A stretch of DNA of 64,000 nt from Heliocidaris tuberculata (taxonomy: Eukaryota > Echinodermata > Echinoidea > Camarodonta > Echinometridae). The DNA lies in the NCBI GenBank assembly GCA_025618425.1, contig CM046846.1, positions 3,022,642 to 3,086,641 on the forward strand, written 5' to 3'. The notes beneath the pieces were generated by a model. That model saw only the letters and a program-made list of their open reading frames with translations, did no database searches and was not told the origin of the DNA. A program made the translations under genes and the position numbers. Below are positions 35,601 to 47,279 of this stretch, one piece after another. Each line of letters opens with the position of its first letter. Within the stretch, counting starts at the first letter, position 1.

Positions 35601-37888
35601 GACTTTTCAAAGCAAGTGCTCTCTCGGTGAAAAAAAACTACCTTTTAGGCAGAGTATAGAAATTGCAGTTGGTATCAAAATGAAATAAACCGTTTACCCT
35701 GAAATTTAACACATGGTTATCCTTTAATTAAAAAACAATATAGGGTCTAGTGTGTCGCAATTCTACGATTGTAATAGAAATTAGTTATGAGTCAAAATAA
35801 AACACAATTGGTTATATAAGGAGAGAAATGTCAGGTATCATTGTAATAATGTATTTTTTCTCTCTCTTTTCATTTCAGACTAACTTTGTGAATCTAACTG
35901 TTTTGGTACATGTACTTTTCAATGTACCGCTTGTCTTTCTGAACGTAAGTATCAAACATCGATGCTGAAGTTAGTGAAGTCTTAAGTATAATGAATCCAT
36001 GCACATAACCTACTTTTAAATTTCCGAATTGCCACCATTTCCCCGCGAAACGTTATGGAATCGTCAACGTGGACATCTTAAACTTAGGATTTTGAACGTC
36101 TAATTCATATATCATCCTATATAGCATATCCATTGACGAAGTGATATTTGATACCTGATCATAGTATTATGAAACATTTTTCTTTTTCTGGACTCTTTCC
36201 AATTATCATGCATGCAGCAGAGTTTCTAATCAGTGGTTCTTTCTCTTTAAGTTAGACGAGCCTGATCAGTTAGTCACGGACGGACATTTTGACCAATTAA
36301 TTGAAGAGAGCTATTTTTTGTTTCATTGTGAAGGGCATCACTGAAGGAGTTGAAATTTGATGAAGATTTGGTTGCCATATTGGCCTACTAAAATAATTAT
36401 AATCCATAAAATATTCAATGTCACGGACGGACCAAATGCCTACTCTTAACCGATCAGGCTCAGACATAAATATGCTCATTATAGCAATGGATTAAGCATC
36501 TGGCAGACGATTGAAGATTTTTGCAATATAGTGAAATATCGTATTATGATATCTAATTTGATTCAATTAAATGAATTACATGTATATTTCTAATCAGATT
36601 GGATAATTGACATTCAAATCAAGCATAACACAATAAAAAATAATAACAAATAAAACAATTCAGATTTAAATAAAAAATAGAATTTGTGTATAACTTATGA
36701 TTAACAATAAAGTTGCTTGCTTGACCTATATACCATCTATAAAGCAATAACATTAGACTTTATCAGTTAATAATCGACAATATGCAAAGAGAATCAATTT
36801 TAGAACTGTGAATCATTCATCGATTTAAATTACATTTTGTCCTTTATCAGATCGCAAGTTTTTTCTGCGTGATTGCGAGGTTTCAGCAATTATCTTTCGA
36901 ACCAGATGATTCCGAATCCGACATCGAAAGCGTGAATGAGATCAAAATCGCAAACTTCGACCGACTCAGGAGGGAATCTCAACATCTTACGGTAAGAAGT
37001 TAACTCTATAAATCTTTCTAAGTCTTTACATGCCCTACTCTTTTTATAATGGTTCAACCCAGGACATGATCTGTACCTTGAGTTCTTCTTTCTACAGTTC
37101 TACATGAATCCATCTCATTCTATTCCTCTTTAATCATTTGTATATTTTCAAGATGGATTCTGTCTTATCTTATGCACTTTTCTGCTTTAAACAAGAAGGG
37201 GACAGCATGAAAACATTTGTGAATACTGTTACTTGCTTTATAATTAATAAATCGCATTTCTGGAATTAATCTTCATTCTAAAACATGTTGGGTAAAATTT
37301 TACCCAAGATCGGGTGAAAAGGAACATGCCGGTTTGTTGGGCAAAATTTTACCCAATATTAGGCAAATTTTACTCAATTTAGGTTACTTTTTGCCCAATA
37401 TTACACTAAAAAAATGTCTGTAATTTTACAGCAAATCTGGCGTCAGCAGAGTCGCCATAACTTCTAATGTAAAAATACAGATAAGTTGTTACTTTTCCTA
37501 TGACATTGATGTACAAATAACATCAGATTAGCTGTTGTGGGTAAATACAGAACTAATCTGTAAAAATACAGATATTTTTTACAGTGTAGGTAAGAGTTTA
37601 CCCAACAAATATGTTCCCTTACACCTTATTGAGTAAATTTACCCAGCTCTTTTAGAGTTTTCCTTAATGGTTGATGACCAAAAAAAAAATCCAGGCTCAT
37701 CTTTATTCATTCGATATCGTTCTTATCTGTTATAAACATGTTTAAGTTTAAACCACTTAGGAAATAACCAGTGAAAACTATGATACTAGCATGGATTATA
37801 TTACAACAACCTAATTGATTGACCAAATCCTTCCTTTATATTCTCTTTATTACCTCTGTAGATCCTGAAGATACACACTATCGTGTGA
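31782..37888 (+). CDS. Four-pass membrane protein, LAPTM-like (seven exons)
   Basis: Exons: 31782-31859, 34154-34220, 34674-34792, 35318-35416, 35879-35944, 36851-36991, 37862-37888. Every junction is GT-AG, and the joined frame is 198 residues with a stop at 37886-37888. Residues 1-16 include a CCC cluster (8-10). Hydrophobic segments lie near 18-38, 60-86, 92-120 and 125-152. The C-terminal tail (about 155-198) is charged, with acidic EPDDSESDIESVNE. An N-terminal cysteine cluster leading into four helices resembles the LAPTM/Mtp lysosomal membrane family; the paralogue at 50969 shows the family-like CCCC-LRTGSI more clearly. No PPxY motif is seen in the tail, unlike vertebrate LAPTM4/5. 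Likely site: endosome/lysosome membrane (inference). Introns 2 and 6 contain MITEs. A poly(A) signal is at 39415. Exon structure is well supported; the family name is moderate. Confidence 0.8.
32617..32654. repeat. (AC)n microsatellite in intron 1
   Basis: About 19 AC units followed by an A-run. It is inside intron 1 of the LAPTM-like gene, next to a G-run remnant at 32448-32472. Confidence 0.95.
34336..34490. mobile_element. Left-truncated copy of the GGGCCCGTTGCACAAAA MITE
   Basis: It starts inside the left arm (ACTTGCGTTTAATCGCAACT) and ends with the intact right terminal repeat TTTTGTGCAACGGGCCCCTGG region. One internal TTGCGTTTGATTTTCC unit is duplicated relative to 24108-24260. It sits in intron 2 of the LAPTM-like gene, about 180 bases before exon 3. 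Confidence 0.8.
37280..37660. mobile_element. Nested MITEs in the last intron of the LAPTM-like gene
   Basis: The outer repeat is built on TTGGGTAAAATTTTACCCAA words on both flanks (about 37286-37400 and 37590-37655). Inserted in it is an element (37404-37588) with ends ACACTAAAAAAATGTCTGTA and ATATTTTTTACAGTGT, the same terminal type as 20445-20745. Insertion of one into the other gives their relative ages. Confidence 0.65.
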
Positions 37889-37959
37889 AGTTCGACCTGC
37901 CAATCTGGTATGACGTATGCTTGCCTTTTCTAGTAATTCAAAAAAATTTTGATGATGAC

Positions 37960-38095
37960 GACTGAAATAGCAACGAAAGCAAAGACGATGACGATAACAA
38001 TGATGCTGATGACGACGATGATATTGACAGTGTTGACAGCGATGATGATTATGATGATGATGATGATGACGACAGCAAAACTATGAAAATGTAAA
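37960..38095. repeat. (GAT/GAC)n in the 3' UTR region
   Basis: Degenerate GATGAC repeats immediately downstream of the first LAPTM-like stop codon, within the inferred 3' UTR. Confidence 0.85.
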
Positions 38096-38852
38096 CCGAT
38101 CTTGGGAAAACAATATACCCATCAATATGAAGGAATTACCGGCATTCTTTTTTTCTCTTGGCATCATAATAACCTCTTTTCCTTTTTAACTTTCTATGAT
38201 AGCATCCATTAAAAAAAAATCTTTGTATATATGTTACCATTGTTTTAAATGATCATGAAATCAATGCAATATACTGACTGTAAGTTTGGAAATATGCTGG
38301 TTCGTATTCTCCAAAAATGTACAGAGAAAATTATATTTTCCTCCTTTTCTCTCGTTTGTTATTATAAATGTGGTGATTATCATATCAAGTATTTTACACA
38401 GGTAGCTCTATTATATATTTGATGTATTGTGTGTGTATGTTGAAGCTTTCCTTCTTATCCATGCTTGGCAGAGATTTGTATAAGATTACTATTTTGGAGG
38501 AGGGCGTAAACTATCCCAGTCTTACTTCCACCTATTATACCATTAAAATAGCCTTCGTTTATGTGTATGTAATGGCCTGATGTTTCGATCCGAACCTTTG
38601 GGTTGAACCGACTGCATGCATGCGTATGACTGGGTTTACTTCATCCAGCATTCAAACCACAATTTGGCGCCTCGAACGCAGATGTTGTCGCACCCAGTGT
38701 TTCCAGCCCTTTATCCAATTATGGTTCAGATTTAAATGTCTTTTGGAGCATAATTCGTCTTCTGGCATTGTGAAATCATGAAGGCCTTACATGGTAACAG
38801 CCCTACGAAGGGAAAGATTATCTGTGAAAACGCATAAATCTATTTTGGATCT

Positions 38853-38891
<39 letters not shown>

Positions 38892-39414
38892 AGAAAGAGA
38901 GAAAGAGAATATTAATCCGGGTGTGGTCACTGTCACGTTGTAAATTTCGATTTCAACAAAAGTGAGCCAAGAATTAATAATCATTATTGTCTAGATATAT
39001 ACTTTTTTGTATATATCACATAATCAGGAACATAAATATGGAAATCATACATGTTGATATGCAAAGTATCTTTTGAAATATTATATATAAGATGAGACTG
39101 CCCTTTCCTTGTGAAGTTTAAATTTGCTTATTGTATTTGATATCAACTGTTTATCAGTGTGCTTCTTTAAGGGTGATTTGCAGGCCCTGTAAAGTGCCAC
39201 AATACCTCTGTAACATCTTCAATGTGCTGCCTTGTAAATGAAAGTTAAATATTTATAAAACACGAGTGCTTATTGGATTATACACATATTTTATTTCAAA
39301 AGATTGTACATTATATAAATTTAACAATAGCTGTGTAAATACGATTTACAGCAATATTAAATGTAAATATGTAAAGAGTTTTAAAAAAGCAATATTTGAA
39401 TTGTGTATATTGTG

Positions 39415-39420
39415 AATAAA
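39415..39420 (+). promoter_or_regulatory. Candidate poly(A) signal of the first LAPTM-like gene
   Basis: AATAAA in TGTGAATAAAGACAAC, 1.5 kb after the stop. This would give a long 3' UTR that includes a (TA)n run at 38857-38886. It is the best-placed signal seen, but not proven. Confidence 0.4.
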
Positions 39421-39551
39421 GACAACACCAAAAAAATCCGATATCGATTTCTTGTTACCTGGTCAGAATGATGTTGTGATGATAAAGTGAAGTATATAAA
39501 CAGCCCTACTTAGTATAGTTGGAAAGTTATTAAAGGAGAGATGACAATGGT

Positions 39552-39552
39552 T

Positions 39553-39597
<45 letters not shown>

Positions 39598-40480
39598 ATT
39601 GAAGAAGAAGAAGAAGAAGAAGAAGAAGAAGAAGAAGAAGAAGAAGAAGAAGAATATGATGATGACGATGATGATGATGGTGATTGATGATCATGATCAT
39701 GATCATGAGATGATAATGATGATTGTGATGATGATTATTGAAGAAGAAGAAGAAGAAGAAGAAGAAGAAGAAGAAGAAGGAGAAGATGATGATCATGAGA
39801 TGATAAAGATGATTGTGATGATGATGATGATTGTGATTATGATGATGAGATGATGATTATGATGATGATGATTGTGATTATGATGAGATGATGATTATGA
39901 TGATGATTATTATTTTTACTGAAAAAGAAGAAGAAGATGATGATGATGATGGTGGTGATGATGATGATGTGATTGATGATGATGACGATGATGAAGGTGA
40001 TTGATGATGACGATGATGATGATCATGAGAAGATAATGATGATTGCAATGATGATGATTATTGAAGAAAAAGAAGAAGAAGAAGAAGAAGATGATGAATG
40101 AGGATGGTGTTTGATGATGATGATCATCATGGGACGATAATGATGATTGTGATGATGATGATGATTATTGAATAATAATAAGATGATGATGGTAATTGTT
40201 TATGATGAGGATGAAGAAGAGGATGATAATGATATTGATGATGATGGTTATTAATAATAATAGCAATGATAACGATGGTTATTATGATGATGCTAATTAT
40301 AATGATGTCGATGATGATGATGATGATGGTGGTGGTGATGATGATGATGATGATGACGATGATGATGATAGCCTAATGACGATGACGACGCTGATGAAGA
40401 AATTGGTGGTGGCGGTATTGTCGCTGCCGATGATGTCAGTTATATATGGTGCTCCTGATATGATAAAGAATTATGATGAC
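39552..40480. repeat. Compound GAT/GAA microsatellite, ~0.9 kb
   Basis: Alternating blocks of (GAT)n, (GAA)n and degenerate ATGATG with ATT interruptions. (GAA)n blocks lie at about 39601-39653 and 39740-39783. Glu-, Asp- or Lys-rich frames are artefacts. Confidence 0.95.
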
Positions 40481-40670
40481 TATGAACGATGAAGTTTCTG
40501 CTTCTCTTGACAATGTTATCATGAAATGATGATGACAAACATGACAGAGATTATGAGGAGGATATGAAACTAGTTACTCAACAGGGGCCGTCGATGTCAA
40601 ACCAGCTCTATTACAGGGCAAACAGGTGCGAGTGTTCATCCGCTCGTCGGCTGTTAATCTCTTAAAAATG

Positions 40671-41740
40671 TTTGTTTGTTTGTTTGTTTTTATTTCAGTA
40701 ATCAATGACATAAATAATATACATAATAATTATAAATCATGATTTACATACGGCGGATAGCCCATAACAAAATACGGCTGTTCTTCCATGGGGTCCTCGA
40801 TAACAATGATATGTACAAATATTACAATTCTTGGAAAAAAAGACTTACAAAGTCTTCTTGAATACATACAATTATATTGTACAAAACGAAACAAAACAAA
40901 AACAATGTATTGAATATGCATGATATCATTTAAAAATACAATCCTTTTATTATATTTTATTATATTTGCAGTACATATTCAATATTTTATAAGGGAGAGA
41001 GAACCATACAATCCCTATAAACAAAACAAAACAAAACAAAACAAATAGAAGGAAAGAGAGAGATGAAAGCTTCCTTGTGTACAGTTCTATACTTTGAAAT
41101 AATGTTGTAAATTGGATTTAAAAGTTTGGATTGTAAAAGTACGGGTATTTGATGGCAATTTGTTGTATAATGAAGCTCCTCTCTAGTAGAATGTTCTTTT
41201 ACAGTTATTGGCTCTCGGTTTTGGGAGACTGAGGTTACCTATAGAACGAAGAAAATACATGTCTGGTTTAATAGGAATAGGGTGTTTTATATATAAAGGT
41301 ACAAGATCATTTAAAATTTTGAACATCATAATATGCATATGTTCTTCTTGACGGACACTCAATTTCTTCCATTTTAAAATGTCATGAATATGAGAAGTAG
41401 AGGTATGGGAACATGGATTTATCTATTATGATTCTACCTGCTCTGTTCTGACGTTTTTGTAACAAATCTAAATATCTCTTAGGGGCAGACTGCCAAATTA
41501 TACCTGCGTAGTCAAAATGGGGAAGAATAATAGAAGAATATACAATTTTTAAAATAGATTCATTAACAAAATACCTCAGTCTTCCAAGAAAACCTATCAT
41601 TTTGCCTATTTTTGAGCACATTTTTTTCAACTTGGTTATTCCATTTAAGCTCTTTATCAATAAAAACACCAAGATATTTGACAGTGTCTACATTCTGAAT
41701 TTTTGTATCATGAATGGTGTTTGGAAGTCACATGCTTTCA
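40671..41740 (-). mobile_element. 5'-truncated CR1/Jockey-like LINE
   Basis: Read on the minus strand, the fragment starts in the C-terminal part of a reverse transcriptase: VDTVKYLGVFIDKELKWNNQ, a one-base frameshift at an A-run, then GKMIGFLGRLRYFVNESILK and ILPHFDYAGIIWQSAPKRYL and LQKRQNRAGRIII. After a second frameshift (41385) it continues to about 41195, where a stop and a further disruption occur. The last residues end in a TAG at 41087-41089. The 3' tail is a (AAAC)n-type repeat (40671-40692). The motif style is that of non-LTR retrotransposons of the CR1/Jockey group. It is a dead copy. Confidence 0.8.
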
Positions 41741-41974
41741 TAATATAGGTACACATAATGCTGTTCAAGCTTGGACGCCCGTTGGCAGAGGCTAGCGACA
41801 GGATCGCTAGCGGATGACAGACGCAGCTATTATATCTAACGACTAATATCAGCTACGCCTTCTCTATTTCTTTTACCCTCACCCCATGATGACTGCCACC
41901 CCAAGCTAGCCCATTAGGTATCTGCTAGGAGCCACCCCCCCCCCCCTCCTCCTCGTTTCCCACGATGCAGAACC

Positions 41975-42185
41975 TATGACCCAAATATGATACTGTACTG
42001 TATACGATTTTGCACCGTTCACATGCATGTATTTAGGGCAATGGCATAAACTGTCCAAAACTATTCTCACGGGTACCCATTATCTCCTGGGTAAGAGTGG
42101 CAATGTACTTGCCAAAGTGCCGCTGCGGGGTTAGAACCGCGAACCATGTGATCCACAGTCGGTGACGAATCCACTATAGACCACG
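41975..42185 (-). mobile_element. tRNA-derived SINE, 5' part
   Basis: On the minus strand it starts GTCGTGGTCTATAGTGGATT (box A region) and then GCGGTTCTAACCCCGCAG (box B region), followed by CGGCACTTTGGCAAG and ATGGGTACCCGTGAG. This is a tRNA-like head followed by a body also found in the plus-strand copy at 60866. The promoter boxes have decayed. Confidence 0.7.
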
Positions 42186-42737
42186 ACAATTAATTACTAT
42201 TAAGTTCCTCTTTCCCCGTCCCGCCCCCCCCCCCCGAAAAAAAAAAAAGGAACGAAATATTCCTGATAAGCGAGGCTCTGGGATAAATAATAACATTAAT
42301 ATTGATTTTGATTTACATTCAGAACCCGGGCAGAATTGCACATGTACCGATATGTGACTTATCACAGGTAGATCACAGGCAACTTTACGATTGTCAGAAG
42401 AGATTGTATATAATCATATCCAAGGGGCGCACTGCTTTGGGGCCATAGATATCCTATTCAAGAAGAGTATGTTTGGGGCAGAAAAATACCACGATTTTAT
42501 ATTATTGCATCTTTAACAATTGCAGTACGGGTCAGAGGGTATTCTGTGACTATGATCGAAACTCGTTGAAGATACAGAGCCATCCTCATGCACACGGATA
42601 CGTAGCCTATGTCCTTGGGCTAGACATTAATCTACATTTGCCACTAAATGCATGGTACCGGGTAGGAATTTATTAATTGAATGATGCTTTCAGGGGCTTA
42701 GGGAAGCTGGGCGCTAAAGTCAGGGTAATGATAGTAG

Positions 42738-42762
42738 GATGGGGGGGGGGGGGGGGGGGGTC
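42738..42762. repeat. Long G-run
   Basis: A run of about 20 G following GTAGGATG, with G-quadruplex potential. No terminal repeats were found around it. Confidence 0.7.
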
Positions 42763-42989
42763 GTGTATGCGGACACTTAAAAAATTAACCGGTCATCATT
42801 TTGCCGCTGAATTTTACGAAAAGTATGCATCGAGTTACACAAACATCAGCGAATATTTGCAATTCATACAATTGCCAACCTATCCTGTTAAAGATTTTTG
42901 ACAATATGCATAAAAAGTTGTTCAGTTTACGATTTTAGAGTGACCTGTCCGGATAAACTACCTGTCCGGAAACACAACCTCTGGGTATA

Positions 42990-43080
42990 ACTTTAGGCGC
43001 CTTGAGCATCCCCTTGGATGCCGGATGGATACGTGCGCGATATAAATGTAGCTAAAATATTATGATTAATAATATTGTGG
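42990..43080 (+). repeat. SINE 3'-tail remnant
   Basis: GGCGCCTTGAGCATCCCCTT followed by GTGCGCGATATAAATGTAGC and an ATTATGATTAATAATATT tail. The GCGCTATATAAAT-then-ATT-repeat pattern recurs at 44774 and 55755 and is typical of marine-animal SINE 3' ends. Confidence 0.5.
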
Positions 43081-43689
43081 AGGCTCAGCTTAGCTCTGTC
43101 GATATATCCAGAAGCTAATTTTAGAGTGCGCCATCTACTGATAAAGTTTGACAACGATTAATTGTTGATTATGCAATAAACAAACTTCTGCTCCATATAT
43201 CCCAGATCCTTACCTCAAGCCCCAGTCACACAGTCGCTTACGTTGAGTTACGTCCGCCGCGGATGGATACGAATAAGTGGACGCAGCATGGACGCAGGCA
43301 TCCGCAGGGACGTAAGTAGACGTAACTGTCCTTAACTGATCCGTAGTGAAACGCAAAGTTACGGCGCCAAGCCTGCGAAATGTTGAAATTTTCAAAATTT
43401 CGCAGAGAGCCGCCACGGATGCAGACTTACACAAGTAATCGTAACTAAACGTAACTATCCGTAAGTGGATGTAACGATCCGTAGCTTGGACGCAGACCAT
43501 CCGGGGAAATTTTAACCTCCCTTCCATTTGCGTTCATTTGCGTCCACCGTAAGTATTCGCAATTATCCGCAAGTAAACGTATTAAAACACTTACGTCCGC
43601 TTACGGGCAGTTACGGATGCTGCGGACGATTGCGTCCTTCGACGCATGGGAGCCCCCAACCATCTGTCCTGTCTCGCACCCGGTTGGGC

Positions 43690-43700
43690 TTCTATAAATG
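43690..43700 (+). promoter_or_regulatory. TATA box of the Harbinger transposase
   Basis: TTCTATAAATGC at 43690-43701, about 53 bases before the transposase ATG, in a locally less AT-rich stretch. Confidence 0.5.
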
Positions 43701-43746
43701 CATTAGCCTCCCTCAGCATCCCACGCGTTCCCTTCTGACTGTCGCC

Positions 43747-45272
43747 ATGGACAGTCATGAATTGGTGAGGATCTACTTGGCACTGCAGGTTCTAGAAGAC
43801 GTTGAATTGAGAGCAGCCTACCTGGTGGCACGGTACCTGGACGTGGCGAACGGTCGGGAACCTCGGACGGTGTGGCTTCGGAACTGGCTCATTCTGCGAC
43901 CGGAGCATGGTGCCTATGGTCAACTGCTGGACATGTTGAGGCGTGAAGATGTCGTGTCCTTCAAGAACTTTCTTCGCGTGTGTCCAGAACTCTTTGCCGA
44001 GATGCTCGACCGTCTCTCTCCGCGTCTGCGCAAGTATGACACCTGGTGGCGGAAGTCATTAGAGGTTGGACTCAAGCTTGCCATCACCTTGCGCTACGTA
44101 GCCACCGGGGACTCCTACCATTCCCTCATGTACATGTTCTACGTTCCGCACAACAGTATCTCTATCCTTGTGCGAGAAGTGTGTACAGCCATATGCGAGG
44201 GGTATGGTGATGAAACCATCTTGAACTCCACAACCCCAGAGGAGTGGAAGGAGATAGCCAACCGCTTCGGTACACGGTGGAATTTCCACAACACATTTGG
44301 TGCCCTTTATGGCATCAGGTGTTCCCCCAACAGTGGATCAGAATTTTTCAACTACAAGGGATTTTTCTCTGTAGCTTTACTGGCCTTAGTGGACGCCGAT
44401 TACAGGTGGGCTATGGGCTATTCCACGATAACACAATGAAGCTTTGAATAGATATATATTTTCACATTCATATCACAAATTACTATTATTTAAATGTTTA
44501 AAACTTAAAAATGTTATTATTCTATTACAATATAGACTTGTAGATTCATCATGAAATCCTTGTATTTGTTTGTTACAAATAAAAGATTATTTTCTATGAA
44601 GATTTGATATGACCAACTTGATTTGAAAATTCTGAAAATTGTATGGTCATGCCCACTTTATCTTGAAATTTTATGTTTCATTAACTGGTTAACTACTTAT
44701 AATGGAAAAATTGCAACTTCAAACAGGAGCTCTTAGAATATGCGCAGTAGAGTATATCTTATATAGGAACTGCGCTATATAAATTGACATTATTTTTATT
44801 ATTACCCAGGTTCCGATGGGTGGACATTGGTGCCCCAGGTTCCGCCTCCGATGCCCAGATTTGGAACCGGTCCAGCCTGAAGGAAGCCATGGATGATGAG
44901 AACCTTGGTCTGCCCGAGCCACGTGTGGTTGAAAATGCCTTTGGCATTTTGGCGAGCCGTTTCCGCTGTGTACTGACACAGATGCTCCAGAAGCCGGAGA
45001 CGGTCACTACCATTGTGATGGCATGCATCATTCTCCACAACATCTTGAGGCAGCGTATTCCCGGGGAACAGAACCAGCTACTTGACCGTGAGGACGCTCA
45101 GCGTAATATGATCCCGGGGGAATGGAGACGGGACACCAACATGCAGGACATGGAACAGAGACTCGTGGGCAACCACACCACCCGTGTTGCCAAGCTGCAG
45201 CACATGTACCTAAAGGAATACTATAACACAGTCGGGGCGGTGGAGTGGCAGGACCGCATGGTCGAGTTATGA
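43747..45272 (+). CDS. PIF/Harbinger (DDE_Tnp_4) transposase, internally deleted
   Basis: Exons 43747-44405 and 44810-45272 join in frame (373 residues) through a 404-base GT-AG intron that splits the Arg codon in DADYR. The N-terminal helical region (about 1-110) is followed by the nuclease region: SGSEFFNYKGFFSVALLALV (195-214), DIGAPGSASDAQIW (225-238, D234 the expected second Asp) and RVVENAFGILASRFRC (258-273, E261 the third acidic residue). The first-Asp motif, normally DGxH after FGA, is missing: the sequence runs GALYGIRCSPN (185-195). About 45-50 residues normally found between the second Asp and the VVENAFG block are also absent (LGLPEPRVVEN). Both losses keep the frame, so the protein is predicted catalytically dead. 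The start ATG lies just after the TATA box; the upstream frame back to 43528 is subterminal repeat, not coding. Confidence 0.85.
44406..44809 (+). other. Transposase intron carrying a SINE-tail-like 3' end
   Basis: The intron begins GTGGGC, a weak donor, and ends TTATTATTACCCAG. The last 60 bases (GAACTGCGCTATATAAATTG then ATTATTTTTATTATT) look like a SINE 3' tail. An upstream AATAAA lies near 44577. Confidence 0.55.
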
Positions 45273-46640
45273 AATTCCCTTCCCAACGGTCATTTCAAGT
45301 GGCACCCACATATATATGACATCGGATGGCTCTTGACGCTGATCTTATGTTGTCATTCTTTTTTCAAATGTCAACATTTCGAAAGAAAAAGCTCAGAATT
45401 TTGTTACGGTGGTGGGGTGACAGCATAGTATTTACTTTTCTGGTCGTGGGAGCCTGTGGGAGAGTAAAAACTTGTATAAAATTGGAAAACAAAAAGTATA
45501 GTTTCAGGCATTTACACTTCTATGAAGTGTTAAATACATTTTATATATATTTGCGTTTGGGGGGGGGGGGGGGCAGCATTCTAAAGTCCGAAAAAAAATC
45601 TTTATATGGAAATTTATTGAAGCCAAGGTATAGTTTTGGTAATCTGTAAAAAATATTATATATCCCTAATTGGTTTTATTCATAGAATTTTATGAGCTCT
45701 AACAGGTTTGTGAATTATTTTCTCCAAAACCATCAATTTCGGGGAATAATCGCAAATATGTAGTATCTTGGGATGCCCCCGAGATTTTTACCGTAGGATT
45801 GTGTACAGAGCTCCATCTAGTGGCTATTCATTGATAACTCAAAATTTGTCATTAACAGTAACTTTAGGTGTGTTTAAATTTATTTCCCGGTGTCTGGAGT
45901 GAGTATGCTCCATTTTTCAAAAGATTGATAAAAACTTCCTCAATCATACCAAAACTATACTGGGGCTTTGACAGTTTTCTGGACATAACTCGATCAATCA
46001 GAAATATCGATGCTCAATTATGGCGTAAACAGTGGTTTGTCTATTCCATGCTCTTAATTATACCTTGTTACTTTTTTGCTTGAATTGCCTATCTACTCTG
46101 TATTATATTTTGGTACATTTATGTTATATGTGTTTTGTACATTTATGATGTATGTTCATATTTGATTTGAATAAATAAAATTCAAAATTTTTTCCAAATC
46201 TACAAAACAAGACAGTCTGATATGTAATATCCTCGCTCCTAATAAAACTACTGTTTGAATGTTTTTTTTTTTAATTTTCTTAGGGTGGGGGCACTCCAAA
46301 ATCCAGGAAGTTTTTATGAACCCCGCTTTTTCAAGGGAGTTGGGGGTGAATTCCAAAAGTCCAAAAGTTTTACTTCTAGAAAAGGAGCAATATCAATTAA
46401 CAATACTCATATCATAATAAGATACTCCTTATTTGTACAACTTTTAAAAGAAAGAAAATGAAAATCCTTCATACTATTTTCAGATGGTCACAGTCTACAT
46501 AATAAAACTTTCTCATCTGTTAAATCAATGTTCCTCGTGTAGCAATCCGATATACAATAACTTTGCATAGAATGAAACAGTTTGATCTTTAATATCTTTG
46601 GTCCTTATGAAGCAGTCTGATCGGTTTTGTTGTTGTTCAT
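45273..46640. other. Harbinger interior without recognised gene
   Basis: AT-rich with a G-run and a frame at 45868-46083 of no known family. No Myb/SANT-like DNA-binding protein could be recognised on either strand. Confidence 0.5.
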
Positions 46641-47279
46641 AATTATTCGTAACAATCCGTAACTATCCGTAATTATCCGTAAATATCCGCAACTCTCCGC
46701 AGGTGTTCAAAAGTATCCGGAAGTTTACGCAAGTCGAAAGAACAAATAACGTGTTAATTCGTAAGATTATCCACGAGTGTACGCAAGTATCCGCATCTGG
46801 TCGTATCTATCCGTATCGCCCGTATCTTTTCCCGCATATTTTGTAATTTTTTTGGTGACGTGACGGGAAGGGATCCGTGGGAGTCCGCAGAAAAAAATGA
46901 CTTTTTGGACGCAACGTCGGACGCAGAGCATTATGTGACTGGGGCATCAGACTTAGTACTTATACCGTGCCGTACGGTACTTGGAAATATTTTATTCACA
47001 TATCACTTTTCTCAGAACGTACGGTACAACGAATTCAAAGTACCAGTACCGTAGGTCAAACGTGTACGATACGATAAACCCAAATTTCCAATAACGTTGG
47101 GCACGCTTGTTTGGCTAGAAGAGATCAAATGCGGGGAATTTATACAACGCACATGACGCAACGACAACGTATTCGTCGTTGACCAGTGTCAAAGACTCTT
47201 AATAGTATCAAGACAGATTACTCTCACCTACTTCCGTAGTACATTTGGCAGGCGTAAATTGCTGTGTTAAAAAGAAAAT

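Larger units (their letters stand above)
43218..46946 (+). mobile_element. PIF/Harbinger DNA transposon, 3.7 kb
   Basis: The terminal inverted repeats are AGCCCCAGTCACA at 43218 and its inverse TGTGACTGGGGCA ending at 46946. A TCA triplet flanks both sides (43215-43217, 46947-46949), matching the 3-bp duplications of this superfamily. Both ends carry many subterminal repeats of the TATCCGTAA / GGACGCA type (43245-43640 and 46640-46930). A two-exon transposase gene lies at 43747-45272. 45273-46640 shows no second (SANT/Myb-like) gene and contains a G-run (45559-45573) and poor-complexity DNA. Confidence 0.85.

Noticed and set aside
40196..40492. Asp/Met-rich open frames in the GAT array
   Set aside because: Pure microsatellite translation; no conserved domain or splice context.
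43528..43746. N-terminal extension of the transposase frame
   Set aside because: The sequence is Harbinger subterminal repeat; the TATA box at 43692 lies inside it, so the start is at 43747.
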